Notes: generated by a model not told the origin, from the letters alone. A stretch of 64,000 bases of DNA from F23-D06 sp963643165 (GCA_963643165.1 CAVIJD010000003.1:28745-92744); one strand, 5' to 3'; positions 26,790 to 36,225 are shown, counted from the stretch's first letter. Made by a program: numbers and translations.

Positions 26790-28271
26790 ATGAATGCCCA
26801 AAGATTTTCCGCTCTTTCCAAAACGCTGAAGTCTGTTCTCACGAGCGTCCCCTTCTATGTGTTGCTATTTGCGCTTTTGCGCCTCTACGGGATAACCAAT
26901 CCGCCGCTCGAAACCGGTCATAACTGGCGGCAGATCACGGGACTGATGGTGGCACGCAACTTCTATGAAACGGATGCCAATATCTTCTATCCCCGCGTTG
27001 ACGACTGTGGCGACCGTGAGGGCATTGTGGCTATGGAGTTTCCCTCGCTCAATTATCTGCACTACCTTGTGTCGAGTCTGTTCGGTTACAGCGACTGGTA
27101 CGGAAGGCTTATCAACCTCGCTGTTTCTTCGTTAGGCGTTCTGTTTTTCGCCAAATTGTTGCAATTGGTTGGCTTCTCCCGAAAGATGGTGTTGCTGTCG
27201 GCACTCTTTCTGCTCTCTTCAATCTGGTTTTCATTCTCACGCAAAATGATGCCCGACACCTACTGTATCTCGCTGATGTTCATAGGCGTGTATTTTGCAG
27301 GCCGCTATCTGCAGCAGGGCAGGCGTTACGATGTGCTTCTGTTTGTCCTCTTTGCCTCGTTGGCTTCCCTTTCCAAGATTCCGGCGGCGATTTATTTCAT
27401 ATACCTCATTCCACTCCTGTTCTCACGCTCAATTGAACGCAAAAGACTGCTCAATGTTTTCATGGCTTCAGCCGTGCCCGTCGCCTTGTCGCTTTTCTGG
27501 TATTTTGGCTGGAATCAAAAGTTGGTTCACGATTATCACAACTGGTACAATACGGGTGTGCCGTTTCTGTACGGATTGAAAGATTGTGCCCGTCATCTTC
27601 CGCAAATCCTGCACCGCTTCTGTTTTGACGCCTTTTGCGGCTACGTCGGGTTCTTCTTGTCCTTGGCCGGAATGGTTCTTATGTTCCTACGTGGTGACCG
27701 CAAGATGATGACTTTGTCACTTTGTCCGTTTGCTGTTTTCGTGCTTTACATCATCAAGGCGGGGAGCAGTTTCTATGACCAGAACTACTATATGATACCT
27801 TTTGTGCCAGTAATGGCAACGTTGGCGGCCTACGCGCTGACTTCAGTCCGGCTAAAATGGGTGGTTCCTATATTGGCGGCAGCCGTTGTCACCGAAGGCA
27901 TTGCCAACCAGCATCACGACTTCATCCTAAAAGAAGAGACCTGCCATCTCCTCAAGCTCGAAAAAATAATGGACAAATACAGCAGTAGGCAAGATATTCT
28001 CATCGTAAATGGTGACGGAAACGGGCAGATGCTTTATTTCGCCCATCGGAAAGGCTGGTCGTGCCGTGGCAGCGAGATTGCTGAAAAACTCCGAGTAGTG
28101 TCCCTGAACAACCATGAATTGAGAGTCCGTTATTTTGTCGTGCTCGACAAGCACAAACCGTCAATACCCTCGATTGACTTGTCTGTAGTGTATGAAGATG
28201 AAGACTTTATCGTCTATGCTTATTTGTCGGAGAATGAGAAAATGGACTTCTCAAAATGCTCGCGGGCATAG
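26790..28271 (+). CDS. Polytopic membrane glycosyltransferase-like protein (GT-C type)
   Basis: A 493-aa protein from the ATG at 26790; an upstream in-frame ATG lies inside rnc. It has about ten hydrophobic segments and a first periplasmic loop with ETGHNWRQITGLMVARNFY followed by FPSLNYLHYL, the pattern of ArnT/PMT-like GT-C enzymes that take sugars from polyprenyl phosphates. The C-terminal ~90 residues are soluble. The acceptor is unknown. Its last 52 bp overlap the 3' end of clpX on the other strand. Confidence 0.75.
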   Translation: MNAQRFSALSKTLKSVLTSVPFYVLLFALLRLYGITNPPLETGHNWRQITGLMVARNFYETDANIFYPRVDDCGDREGIVAMEFPSLNYLHYLVSSLFGYSDWYGRLINLAVSSLGVLFFAKLLQLVGFSRKMVLLSALFLLSSIWFSFSRKMMPDTYCISLMFIGVYFAGRYLQQGRRYDVLLFVLFASLASLSKIPAAIYFIYLIPLLFSRSIERKRLLNVFMASAVPVALSLFWYFGWNQKLVHDYHNWYNTGVPFLYGLKDCARHLPQILHRFCFDAFCGYVGFFLSLAGMVLMFLRGDRKMMTLSLCPFAVFVLYIIKAGSSFYDQNYYMIPFVPVMATLAAYALTSVRLKWVVPILAAAVVTEGIANQHHDFILKEETCHLLKLEKIMDKYSSRQDILIVNGDGNGQMLYFAHRKGWSCRGSEIAEKLRVVSLNNHELRVRYFVVLDKHKPSIPSIDLSVVYEDEDFIVYAYLSENEKMDFSKCSRA

Positions 28272-29461
28272 TCCAGGGTCACTGACATCTTGCGGCGATT
28301 AGAGCTGGGGAAATCGTACATGGCATCGGTCATAATCTTCTCCACGATTGCTCTCAGGCCGCGTGCGCCGAGTTTCAAATCGATGGCTTTCTGAACCATA
28401 TAGTCCAACGCTTCGTCTTCGAAGACAAGGTTTATGCCGTCCATCTTGAAAAGTTTCACATACTGTTTCACCAAAGCGTTCTTGGGTTTGGTGAGGATTT
28501 GTTTCAAGGCGGGGGCGTCGAGCGGATTCAGGGACGTGATGACGGGGAAGCGTCCGCACAATTCCGGAATCAGCCCGAATTGCTTGATATCTTGAGCCGA
28601 AACATACTTCAGCATATTCGACTTGTCAATAGTGCGGTTTTTCTTGTTGTAGCCGATGGCGTTGGTGTTCATGCGTTCGCTGATAATCTGTGGCAGATTG
28701 TTGAACGCACCGCTGGCGATGAACAGGATATGCTGGGTGTTGATTTGAATGAACTCCTGTTCAGGATGTTTTCGGCCTCCTTGTGGCGGCACATTCACCA
28801 TTGAGCCCTCCAGCAGTTTGAGCAGCGACTGTTGAACGCCCTCGCCGGAGACATCGCGGGTGATGGACGGGTTGTCAGCGCCTTTGCGTGCAATCTTGTC
28901 AATCTCGTCGATGAAGACGATGCCGCGTTCCGCGCTGGCAACGTCATAGTTGGCGGCCTGCAGCAGACGGGTAAGGATGCTTTCCACATCTTCGCCCACA
29001 TAGCCGGCTTCGGTAAAGACCGTTGCGTCGGCTATGCAGAACGGCACGTCCAGCAATTTGGCTATCGTCCGGGCCAGCAATGTCTTCCCTGTGCCCGTGT
29101 CGCCAATCATCAAGATGTTCGACTTCTCAATTTCCACCTCCTTGTCATCTTTGGAGGTGTCCTGAAGCAGGCGTTTGTAGTGGTTATAAACGGCCACGGC
29201 GATAACCTTCTTGGCCTCGTCCTGACCTATGACATACTCGTCAAGTTTAGCCTTGATCTCGTGTGGTTTGAGCAAGTTGACTTTCAGAGAGGCAAGCGAC
29301 TTTTCCTTCATCCGCAACTCCCGTTTGAGCACGACTTCATGGATGACATCGGCGCAGTCTGGGCAAATCGCTGCCGACAATCCGGTTATCAGTACCTCAT
29401 CGTTAGAGACGTAACGCCCGCAGAAACTGCAGACCCTGTCGTTCAGTTTATTCTTGGCCAT
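28220..29461 (-). CDS. clpX: ClpXP protease ATPase subunit ClpX
   Basis: A 413-aa AAA+ unfoldase that feeds substrates, including tmRNA-tagged ones, to ClpP. The N-terminal C4 zinc finger has Cys11, Cys14, Cys33 and Cys36. Walker A GDTGTGKT is at 120-127, followed by the GYVGEDVE pore loop, Walker B FIDEIDKIA and the RDVSGEGVQ sensor region. It lies 3 bp downstream of clpP. Its 3' end runs 52 bp into the convergent membrane-protein gene. Confidence 0.97.
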   Translation of the reverse strand: MAKNKLNDRVCSFCGRYVSNDEVLITGLSAAICPDCADVIHEVVLKRELRMKEKSLASLKVNLLKPHEIKAKLDEYVIGQDEAKKVIAVAVYNHYKRLLQDTSKDDKEVEIEKSNILMIGDTGTGKTLLARTIAKLLDVPFCIADATVFTEAGYVGEDVESILTRLLQAANYDVASAERGIVFIDEIDKIARKGADNPSITRDVSGEGVQQSLLKLLEGSMVNVPPQGGRKHPEQEFIQINTQHILFIASGAFNNLPQIISERMNTNAIGYNKKNRTIDKSNMLKYVSAQDIKQFGLIPELCGRFPVITSLNPLDAPALKQILTKPKNALVKQYVKLFKMDGINLVFEDEALDYMVQKAIDLKLGARGLRAIVEKIMTDAMYDFPSSNRRKMSVTLDYAREHFEKSIFSFSDK

Positions 29462-29464
29462 AAA

Positions 29465-30142
29465 CTATTGGCGGTCTTTAGAGAGTATCTGGTCAATCAG
29501 TCCGTACTCTTTGGCTTCGGCAGCGATCATCCAATGGTCGCGGTCGCAGTCTTTCCAGACCTGTTCAAAATCTTTGCCGGTATGTTCTGCAATGATTTCG
29601 TACAGTTCCCTTTTGATCTTCATAATCTCTTGAGCCTCAATCTCGATGTCAGAAGCCTGTCCTTGGGCGCCGCCCATAGGTTGGTGAATCATCACGCGGG
29701 AGTGGGGCAGGGCAAAACGTTTGCCTTTGGCGCCGGCGCAGAGAATCACGGCTGCCATAGATGCGGCCATGCCTGTGCAGATAGTCGAAACGTCCGGTTT
29801 GATGTACTGAATCGTGTCATAGATGCCGAGACCGGAATAAACTTGTCCTCCGGGACTGTTCAGGTAAATCTGGATGTCTCTGTCAGGGTCCTGAGATTCA
29901 AGAAAGAGCAGCTGCGCTTGAATGATATTTGCGACATCATCGTCAATGGGCACGCCTAAGAAAATGATGCGTTCTTTCATCAGACGCGAGAACACATCCA
30001 GTTGGGTGATGTTCATCGGACGCTCTTCAATGATGTAGGGCGTGATGTAGTTGCGTGTCATCGAGACATAACTGTCCATTTTCATGCTGCTGATGCCATG
30101 TTGCTTCAGCGCATACTTTCTGAATTCATCGTTAATCATCAT
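29465..30142 (-). CDS. clpP: ATP-dependent Clp protease proteolytic subunit
   Basis: A 225-aa serine protease subunit. The catalytic serine is in GMAASMAA (Ser128), the histidine in RVMIHQPMGG (His153), and the aspartate probably in DRDHWM. NSPGGQVYSGLGIYD is the substrate-binding strand. The N-terminus is longer than in E. coli by about 15-20 residues. Order tig-clpP-clpX on the minus strand with 3-bp gaps indicates one operon. Confidence 0.97.
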   Translation of the reverse strand: MMINDEFRKYALKQHGISSMKMDSYVSMTRNYITPYIIEERPMNITQLDVFSRLMKERIIFLGVPIDDDVANIIQAQLLFLESQDPDRDIQIYLNSPGGQVYSGLGIYDTIQYIKPDVSTICTGMAASMAAVILCAGAKGKRFALPHSRVMIHQPMGGAQGQASDIEIEAQEIMKIKRELYEIIAEHTGKDFEQVWKDCDRDHWMIAAEAKEYGLIDQILSKDRQ

Positions 30143-30145
30143 GTA

Positions 30146-31621
30146 TTATTGTTCTGTGGTTTTCTTTGTTCGCTTTGCGGCAGTCTTTTTTGGCTTTGCG
30201 GCAGTCTCTTCAGCGCTCTCTTCTGTCTTTTCTTCAGCCTTGGCCTCAGATTTCTTGGCAGCGCTTTTCTTCGGAGCTTCTTCTTCCTCTTTGGTCTCGG
30301 CCTTCTTGTCGCGTCCTACAAGCAGGTCAACAAATGCTTCAATGTTGCCCTCTTGTGCTTTCAAATTCAGTTTAGAGCGGAAAAGTTTGACCAATTTTCC
30401 GTCATAGAGCAGGTCATACACATTCTTGAGGTTCTCTTTGTTCTCCATTGCCTGCTTCACCAGTTCCTCAATTCTGGGCGCAACATCTTCAGCATTGAAG
30501 TTTGCGAAATAGTTGTTGATGAAATACTGGCGGAAATAATCCTTCACCTCATCGGCACTGACGCGCACGTCTTCACCCTCAACCATTTTTTCCTCGATGA
30601 TCTGCCACTTGATTGACTTTTTGAATTCGTCAAATTGCGTATTGAGTTTCTCTTCCGTCATGTCTTTCTGTACGAGGCGGATATAGCGTTTAATGAACTC
30701 ATCGGGCAATTCAACTTCGACGTTGTTCACGAGCATTTCGACAGCATCGTTCATGAACTTGCGGTCTATCTCTTGGGCATATTGTTGTTGGAAAACAGCA
30801 ATCACGTTGTCTTTCAGCTGCTCTTCGTTCGTCACAGAGCCGTCCGGGTAGGCTTTTTTGTAGAACTCTTCGTTGATTTCGGCGAGTTCAATCCGTCCGA
30901 TGTGGCTTATTGTCAATTCATAAGTGTAGTCGTTGCCCTCTTCAAGATCTTTGGCGTCGATATGGAGGAAATGGGCAAGAGCATAGTTGTTGTTGAATGC
31001 TTGTCTTAAAGAAATCGCCACCTTGTCGCCAATCTTCTTCCCTACAAACTCTTTGCAGGCATCGGGAGTGAGTTGTTCGAGTGCGATATAGCTTTCCTTG
31101 CCTTCGCCATATTTGACAGACACATTGTCGCCGGCCTCGATCGTTTCAGGCTCCATATAGTTGCCGTGGCGTTTGCGGAGATTGTCGATGTATTTCGTGC
31201 AGTCTTCGTCTGACGGGACTATCTTGAAATTGATGATCTCGGGCAGTTTTGCATAATCGATGTTCACTTCCGGGGCAAGTGCATATTCATAAACGAACTC
31301 AAAGTTGTCGGCGGCGTCGAAGTCGGCATTTGTCTTGCCTTCAACCGGGATAGGCTCGAAGATGTACTTGACGTTGTTGTCCTTCATGAACTTGTCCATA
31401 TTTTCGTTGACAAGTCTGTCGATTTCCTGAACAAGAAGGGACTTCTCGTACATTTTCTTCACCATGCCCATCGGGGCGTTGCCGGGGCGGAAGCCCGGAA
31501 TCTGCACGTTCCGTCTTTGTTTTCTCAGGGCAGCCTCGAGACTGGCTGCATAGTCTTCCTTGTTGATTTCAAACGTCACTTCCTGCACCTGGCCAGGAAC
31601 ATTCTCATGCTTAATATTCAT
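30146..31621 (-). CDS. tig: Trigger factor-like chaperone
   Basis: A 491-aa ribosome-associated chaperone. The N-terminal ribosome-binding loop reads IPGFRPGNAPMGMV (usual GFRxGKxP). The middle PPIase-like region is degenerate, and a long helical C-terminal domain follows. The last ~50 residues are a low-complexity Lys/Ala/Glu tail (KKSAAKKSEAKAEEKTEESAEE). It leads the tig-clpP-clpX operon; 3 bp separate it from clpP. Confidence 0.93.
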   Translation of the reverse strand: MNIKHENVPGQVQEVTFEINKEDYAASLEAALRKQRRNVQIPGFRPGNAPMGMVKKMYEKSLLVQEIDRLVNENMDKFMKDNNVKYIFEPIPVEGKTNADFDAADNFEFVYEYALAPEVNIDYAKLPEIINFKIVPSDEDCTKYIDNLRKRHGNYMEPETIEAGDNVSVKYGEGKESYIALEQLTPDACKEFVGKKIGDKVAISLRQAFNNNYALAHFLHIDAKDLEEGNDYTYELTISHIGRIELAEINEEFYKKAYPDGSVTNEEQLKDNVIAVFQQQYAQEIDRKFMNDAVEMLVNNVEVELPDEFIKRYIRLVQKDMTEEKLNTQFDEFKKSIKWQIIEEKMVEGEDVRVSADEVKDYFRQYFINNYFANFNAEDVAPRIEELVKQAMENKENLKNVYDLLYDGKLVKLFRSKLNLKAQEGNIEAFVDLLVGRDKKAETKEEEEAPKKSAAKKSEAKAEEKTEESAEETAAKPKKTAAKRTKKTTEQ

Positions 31622-31706
31622 ACTGAAACTATATAATTATTCATAATAAAAGACATACAGCACCGCCGGGTGTTGCATGTCCCTAAATTTCCGTTAAAGT
31701 GTTGCG

Positions 31707-32006
31707 TTACTCTTGGGTTTCCGTATCGCTGTCATTTTGGGTCTGCTCTGTAGGGTAATTGTTGGCGTTCAGAGATTTAACTTCGCTTTTTGACATAAAA
31801 GCACATACAAAACAGAGAACCATGATGAACGTAGCAATTCCCCAGGTTGCCTTCTCGAGGACATCGGCCGTTTTGCGCACGCCCATAATCTGGTTTGACG
31901 AGGCGAAATTGGATGCGAGGCCGCCGCCTTTGGAGTTCTGGATTAAAATCACAAAAGCCAGCACCACGCAGGCCAAAATGATCAATATGATACAAAGTGT
32001 AAACAT
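31707..32006 (-). CDS. secG: Preprotein translocase subunit SecG
   Basis: A 99-aa protein with two membrane helices (LCIILIILACVVLAFVILI and ATFIMVLCFVCAF) flanking the conserved QNSKGGGLASNFASSNQIMG loop of SecG. The C-terminus is short and acidic. It forms part of SecYEG; secY is in this window at 52240. It lies 30 bp downstream of the TPR-like gene. Confidence 0.93.
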   Translation of the reverse strand: MFTLCIILIILACVVLAFVILIQNSKGGGLASNFASSNQIMGVRKTADVLEKATWGIATFIMVLCFVCAFMSKSEVKSLNANNYPTEQTQNDSDTETQE

Positions 32007-32036
32007 TGCTTTTAATTTACTGTTTAATATTACGTT

Positions 32037-32669
32037 TTAATTTATTTCGTCTTGAATTTCCTGCTCTTTTTGCAGTTTTTCAATTTGGGCTGCAAAGTAA
32101 CGATTTTTTTCTGGAAAATGCAACTTTAAAATTTCGTACATCTGCACCGCCTTGCCGTAGCATCCCTGCTCTGCATAAATCTTTGCCAATGTTTCACTTA
32201 CGATATTCGGATCCTCTTCAAGACTGTCGGCTCCGTAATTGGCTTCCGCGTCGTGCGTTTCAGGTGAGTAGATGATTTTAGGAGCATCTTTAGAAAATTT
32301 TTCAATCAGCTGGTCAATCAGTTCCTGCCGTTGGTTGTGGTTCTCTGAGGGATGGCGCACAAAAACAGGCTGGGAGCCGGGTTGCCTTGACTCTTTGGGC
32401 GCCGCCGTCTGCAACACGTTCATCCGTGGCCTTTCTGTCTGCACTACAGGCTCGAACTCTGCCGAAAACTGATAGAAACGGTGCCTGTCTGACAACGTGA
32501 GCAACATTCTGTTGCGGTTGCGCGACAATATCCTGGCCGACAATAGTTTGAGACAAAAGAAACTGACCATCGACGAAGCCGGGTACTTCTTCTGCAGGTC
32601 GAGTAGCGTCTGTTTTGCCTCTTCTTTGTCTTTGACGCTGACAAAATCGTTGAAAAATATCCTATTCAT
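32037..32669 (-). CDS. TPR-like cytoplasmic protein upstream of secG
   Basis: A 210-aa protein from the ATG at 32669 (MNRIFFNDFVSV); an in-frame ATG at 32693 lies on the promoter box. Residues about 150-200 carry LAKIYAEQGCYGKAVQMYEILKLHFPEKN, a TPR-like helical hairpin, after an acidic linker. A similar gene is found between lptE and secG in other Bacteroidales, but function is not known. Confidence 0.7.
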   Translation of the reverse strand: MNRIFFNDFVSVKDKEEAKQTLLDLQKKYPASSMVSFFCLKLLSARILSRNRNRMLLTLSDRHRFYQFSAEFEPVVQTERPRMNVLQTAAPKESRQPGSQPVFVRHPSENHNQRQELIDQLIEKFSKDAPKIIYSPETHDAEANYGADSLEEDPNIVSETLAKIYAEQGCYGKAVQMYEILKLHFPEKNRYFAAQIEKLQKEQEIQDEIN

Positions 32670-32690
32670 TGCTGTAAACCAAGCAGGCGG

Positions 32691-32698
32691 CAAAGATA
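32691..32698 (-). promoter_or_regulatory. -7 box for the TPR-secG unit
   Basis: Minus strand TATCTTTG, 21 nt upstream of the ATG at 32669. No good -33 element. Confidence 0.45.
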
Positions 32699-32726
32699 CA
32701 AAAATTCGTTCACGGCACTGCGCTGT

Positions 32727-33245
32727 TTACCAATTGACGAAGGCTTTGTTGAATATGTCGTCTGTCAACGCTTCGTTGATCTCTTCGACTAGCGAGTTTT
32801 CCACGCTGCTCAAGTTCCTGGAACTCGAATAGTCGGCATAGCGCGAGAATGTCTGCTCAAAATTCTGCGTCTCGTCGAACTTGTTGGTGAAGCGCACTTT
32901 GACGGTCACTGTGAGCCTGTTCATGGCCGGTGTGTCGTTGCCTTGAATGGCGACAGGTGAGACGGAATAGCCGGTGATTTCGCCCTCGATGGCATAGTCG
33001 CCTTGCGCGCTCACAATCGTCAAGGGGGTTTGCCCCTGTATCTTGTCTTTGAGTGCGGTGGTGAACGACTGGCTCAAGGAGGGGTTCACGAGCGAGGCGT
33101 TGTTGCGGAACGTTGTAATCTCCACGGTCTTGGCACGCGGGTCTATCGTGCCGCCTGTCAATGAAATAGACATCCTGCATCCAGTTATGCACGTCAGAAG
33201 AAAAGTGCATAGCAGTGCCGTTCGAGATAATTTCCTACAGCCCAT
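32727..33245 (-). CDS. lptE: LPS-assembly lipoprotein LptE-like
   Basis: A 172-aa lipoprotein (lipobox CITGC) with SISLTGGTIDPRAKTVEITTF and an ALKDKIQGQTPL helix, the LptE pattern of Bacteroidota. In LPS transport it plugs LptD in the outer membrane. The start at 33245 is chosen for the signal peptide and lies 11 nt inside the 3' end of the sigma-54 activator gene, so it is translationally linked to it. Confidence 0.85.
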   Translation of the reverse strand: MGCRKLSRTALLCTFLLTCITGCRMSISLTGGTIDPRAKTVEITTFRNNASLVNPSLSQSFTTALKDKIQGQTPLTIVSAQGDYAIEGEITGYSVSPVAIQGNDTPAMNRLTVTVKVRFTNKFDETQNFEQTFSRYADYSSSRNLSSVENSLVEEINEALTDDIFNKAFVNW

Positions 33246-34452
33246 ATTCTTTGATTTTCCGGTAAAGTGTCCTTTCCGATATGCGCAACTCTTCGGCGGC
33301 CAGTTTCCGGTTATGATGGTTTCGTTCAAGTGCCTTGGATATAGCGTTTTTCTCGGTGTTCTCCATTGAAAGGTCGCCCTCTTCGATGACGATGGTGTTG
33401 TCGTAATGGGGCTCGTCGCCGCTCTTTTTCGGCGCAACAGGAGCGTGGGTTATTTCATAGTCCAGTTCATTGTCTTCAAGCGGATACTCTTTCAGTTGCG
33501 CCGGATTTGCGTGTCCGGCGGTGCCGTTGAGGATCTGGTTTACCGTTGCCTTGAGTTCAGAGATCTCTCTTTGCAGTTCGCCGATGAACTTGAAAAGTAT
33601 TTCCCGTTGAAACTGCTCGTTGCTTTCGCTTTCAGGCCGGAGCACGGCAGGCAGGTTTGAGCCCGTAGGCGACACCAAATAGGGCTTGAGGGTGTCGGCA
33701 TCAATGGTCCTGTTTTTCTCAATGAGCGAAATCTGTTCGGTCACATGCTTGAGTTGCCGTATGTTGCCGGGCCACCGGTATTTTTTCAGGGCTTCGATGG
33801 CGTCGTCGGTCAGCGTGATGGCGGGGAAGTGGTACTTGGCGGAAAAGTCGCTTGAGAACTTTACGAAAAGCGGGTAGATGTCGTCCTGGCGTTCGCGCAG
33901 GGGCGGCAGGTGTATCGCGACGGAGTTGAGCCGGTAGTAAAGGTCCTCCCGGAACTTGCCTTTGGCAATGCGTTCCGCCACGTTCACATTGGTGGCGGCC
34001 ACTACCCTGACATCCGTTTTCATGACCTTTGAGGAGCCCACGCGTATGTATTCGCCGTTCTCGAGCACCCGCAGCAGCCGCACTTGGGTGGACAAAGGCA
34101 GGTCGGCCACCTCGTCCAGGAAGATGGTGCCGCCGTCGGCCACCTCAAAATAGCCTTTACGCGCCTCAACAGCCCCGGTAAAAGCGCCCTTTTCGTGCCC
34201 GAAAAGTTCTGAGTCGATGGTTCCCTCCGGTATCGCACCGCAGTTCACGGCGATGTATTTGCCCTGCCGGCGCGCACTGTTCTCGTGTATGATTTTGGGG
34301 AAGTTCTCTTTCCCGACACCACTTTCGCCCGTAATCAGGACAGAAAGGTCTGTTGCGGCCACTTGCACGGCAATGTCTATCGCTCTTTCCAAAGCCGGGT
34401 CGAAACCGATAATGCCAAAGCGGCGTTTGATAGCATCAAAATTTGCCCCCAT
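33235..34452 (-). CDS. Sigma-54-dependent transcriptional activator, no receiver domain
   Basis: A 405-aa protein from the ATG at 34452 (MGANFDAIKRRFG). The AAA+ domain spans about 15-255: Walker A GESGVGKE, the GAFTGA loop that contacts sigma-54, Walker B GGTIFLDEVADLP, and RWPGNIRQL. A C-terminal Fis-type helix-turn-helix ends the protein (KLAAEELRISERTLYRKIKEYGL region). There is no N-terminal receiver or GAF domain, so activity must be controlled otherwise. The lptE start overlaps its end. Confidence 0.92.
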   Translation of the reverse strand: MGANFDAIKRRFGIIGFDPALERAIDIAVQVAATDLSVLITGESGVGKENFPKIIHENSARRQGKYIAVNCGAIPEGTIDSELFGHEKGAFTGAVEARKGYFEVADGGTIFLDEVADLPLSTQVRLLRVLENGEYIRVGSSKVMKTDVRVVAATNVNVAERIAKGKFREDLYYRLNSVAIHLPPLRERQDDIYPLFVKFSSDFSAKYHFPAITLTDDAIEALKKYRWPGNIRQLKHVTEQISLIEKNRTIDADTLKPYLVSPTGSNLPAVLRPESESNEQFQREILFKFIGELQREISELKATVNQILNGTAGHANPAQLKEYPLEDNELDYEITHAPVAPKKSGDEPHYDNTIVIEEGDLSMENTEKNAISKALERNHHNRKLAAEELRISERTLYRKIKEYGL

Positions 34453-34473
34453 AGAAGTTTCGTTAGTCGGGTG

Positions 34474-34481
34474 CAAAGATA
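34474..34481 (-). promoter_or_regulatory. -7 box for the sigma-54 activator-lptE unit
   Basis: Minus strand TATCTTTG, 21 nt upstream of the ATG at 34452. Confidence 0.45.
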
Positions 34482-34526
34482 GCAATTTTGCACGACTGGT
34501 GGTTCGCTGCGCAAAAGGAAAAAATG

Positions 34527-35498
34527 TCACTCCCGTTCCTGGTAAGTCTGGAGCAATTCGCGTATTTCTTCCATTGTTGTGGCCTGCATCAGCCTCATGC
34601 GTGTGCTCTTGAAGTCGCGGAGTCCTTTGAAATAGCCGGCGTAAAAGGCGCGCATTTCCAGCACGGCGCATCGCTCGCCCTTTTCTATGGCCATCATTTC
34701 CAGATGGCGCAGGGCCGTTTCCATACGTTCCTGATAGGTCGGGAGTGTCGTTGCCCTGTTCGCCAGTTTTTCTTTTATCGCCTTGAATATCCAGGGATTG
34801 CCTATTGCCGCGCGACCAACCATCACGGCATCTACGCCATATCTGTCGCGACAGAGGAGTGCCTTGTCGGCCGTGTCGATGTCACCGTTCCCGATGACGG
34901 GAATGCTCATTCTGGGGTTGCGTTTCACGGCCTCAATCAGCGACCAGTCAGCTTCGCCGCCGTACATCTGCGCCCGGGTGCGTCCGTGGATGGCTATCGC
35001 TTCAATGCCCACATCTTGCAGTCTTTCGGCAACTTCAACAATGGGCTTGTCGGAACTGTCCCAGCCCAGCCGGGTCTTTACCGTCACGGGGATGTCCACG
35101 GCTTTGACAACTGCTGCCGTCAACGACACCATTTTCGGGACGTCTTTCAGGATGGCGGAGCCCGCGCCTTTGCTGACCACTTTGCGAACGGGGCACCCCC
35201 AGTTGATGTCTATGAAGTCGGGCTTGTCGGCGGCGGCAATCTGAGCGGCGGCGATAAGCGATTCTTCATTGTGCCCGAAAATCTGTATTCCGATCGGTCG
35301 TTCTGTTTCCGAAAACTGCATTTTCTTCAGACTTTTGTCCACCTCCCGGGAGAGCGCGTCGGATGAGATGAACTCGGAAATGAGCACGTCCGCGCCCATT
35401 TCCTTGCAGATCAAACGGAAAGACTGGTCTGTCACACCCTCCATGGGTGCGAGATAGACGGGAAACGGGTATTTTTCAAGAAGTTCCTTTATGTGCAT
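34527..35498 (-). CDS. dusB: tRNA-dihydrouridine synthase
   Basis: A 323-aa FMN enzyme reducing uridine in tRNA. Visible are YLAPMEGVTDQSFR at the N-terminus, INWGCPVRKVVSKGAGSAI with the catalytic Cys, KTRLGWD, IHGRTRAQMYGG and VGRAAIGNPWIF. Assignment to the DusB clade is likely but not tested. A promoter box lies only 15 nt before its start codon, so the leader is very short. Confidence 0.92.
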   Translation of the reverse strand: MHIKELLEKYPFPVYLAPMEGVTDQSFRLICKEMGADVLISEFISSDALSREVDKSLKKMQFSETERPIGIQIFGHNEESLIAAAQIAAADKPDFIDINWGCPVRKVVSKGAGSAILKDVPKMVSLTAAVVKAVDIPVTVKTRLGWDSSDKPIVEVAERLQDVGIEAIAIHGRTRAQMYGGEADWSLIEAVKRNPRMSIPVIGNGDIDTADKALLCRDRYGVDAVMVGRAAIGNPWIFKAIKEKLANRATTLPTYQERMETALRHLEMMAIEKGERCAVLEMRAFYAGYFKGLRDFKSTRMRLMQATTMEEIRELLQTYQERE

Positions 35499-35512
35499 AT
35501 CAAAAAAAAGCG

Positions 35513-35535
35513 CAAAGATATTTTTTTTACTTTTG
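35513..35535. promoter_or_regulatory. Back-to-back divergent -7 boxes
   Basis: Minus strand TATCTTTG (35513-35520) for dusB and plus strand TACTTTTG (35528-35535) for the coiled-coil protein gene are 7 bp apart, so the two promoters must overlap and their -33 regions lie in each other's transcribed area. Confidence 0.55.
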
Positions 35536-35580
35536 CACCCCGCTTCAAAAATTGCGACACGTTTAATAAATTCTCATATT

Positions 35581-36225
35581 ATGAAAAAATGTATCATTTT
35601 ACTCTCGATTTTTGTGGCCGCATTGACCGTGTCGGCTCAAGAAGTGAACACATCGATGATTGACTTTAACAAAACCCAGGTCTCGGGCTATCTGGTCAAC
35701 ATCCCGGATGCCACCATCGAACTGGCTGACGGCGCATTCCGCAACATGATGGAAAACCGCTACGGACTGAAGGCCTCCAAAGAGAGCGGCTTCAGAGCCT
35801 ATCTGAACCAGAATTTCCAGCCGTTTGGAACAGAGAACTTCGACATTTATTACACGGTGACAGAGTTTGGCAAGAAGAAAAGCAAAACCACGCAGCTTGT
35901 GTTGATAGTTTGCACAGGCAACATGAATGCCGTAACGCCGGCCAGCAAGCCGGAGACTGACCAGGCCATCAAGACATTTTTGGCCGAATTTGCCCCGAAA
36001 GTGCAAGCATATGGGCAACAGTTGAAAGCCGAGCAGTTAAAAGAGCAGATTGCCAAACTCGAGGCTTCCAAGAGTTCTGTCGAGAAAGAAGAGGAAAAGG
36101 CTACCAAACAGATTGAAAAATTGAACCAGAGCCTTGGGGAGATGGCCAAGAAAAAAGCAGATTACGAAAATCAGATTTCAAAACTGCAGTCTGAATTGAA
36201 AGAGATTGAGAGCAAGTTGCCGTAA
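35581..36225 (+). CDS. Secreted coiled-coil protein
   Basis: A 214-aa protein from the ATG at 35581, 46 nt after a TACTTTTG box. A signal peptide (ends LTVSAQ) is followed by about 115 residues of globular sequence and a long C-terminal coiled coil from about 145 (EQLKEQIAKLEASKSSVEKEEEKATKQIEKLNQSL). Probably periplasmic. No family recognised. It is monocistronic and ends in a strong terminator. Confidence 0.75.
   Translation: MKKCIILLSIFVAALTVSAQEVNTSMIDFNKTQVSGYLVNIPDATIELADGAFRNMMENRYGLKASKESGFRAYLNQNFQPFGTENFDIYYTVTEFGKKKSKTTQLVLIVCTGNMNAVTPASKPETDQAIKTFLAEFAPKVQAYGQQLKAEQLKEQIAKLEASKSSVEKEEEKATKQIEKLNQSLGEMAKKKADYENQISKLQSELKEIESKLP

Noticed and set aside
34488..35366. Open frame antisense to dusB
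   Set aside because: DusB motifs on the minus strand are complete, and the antisense frame lacks domain features.
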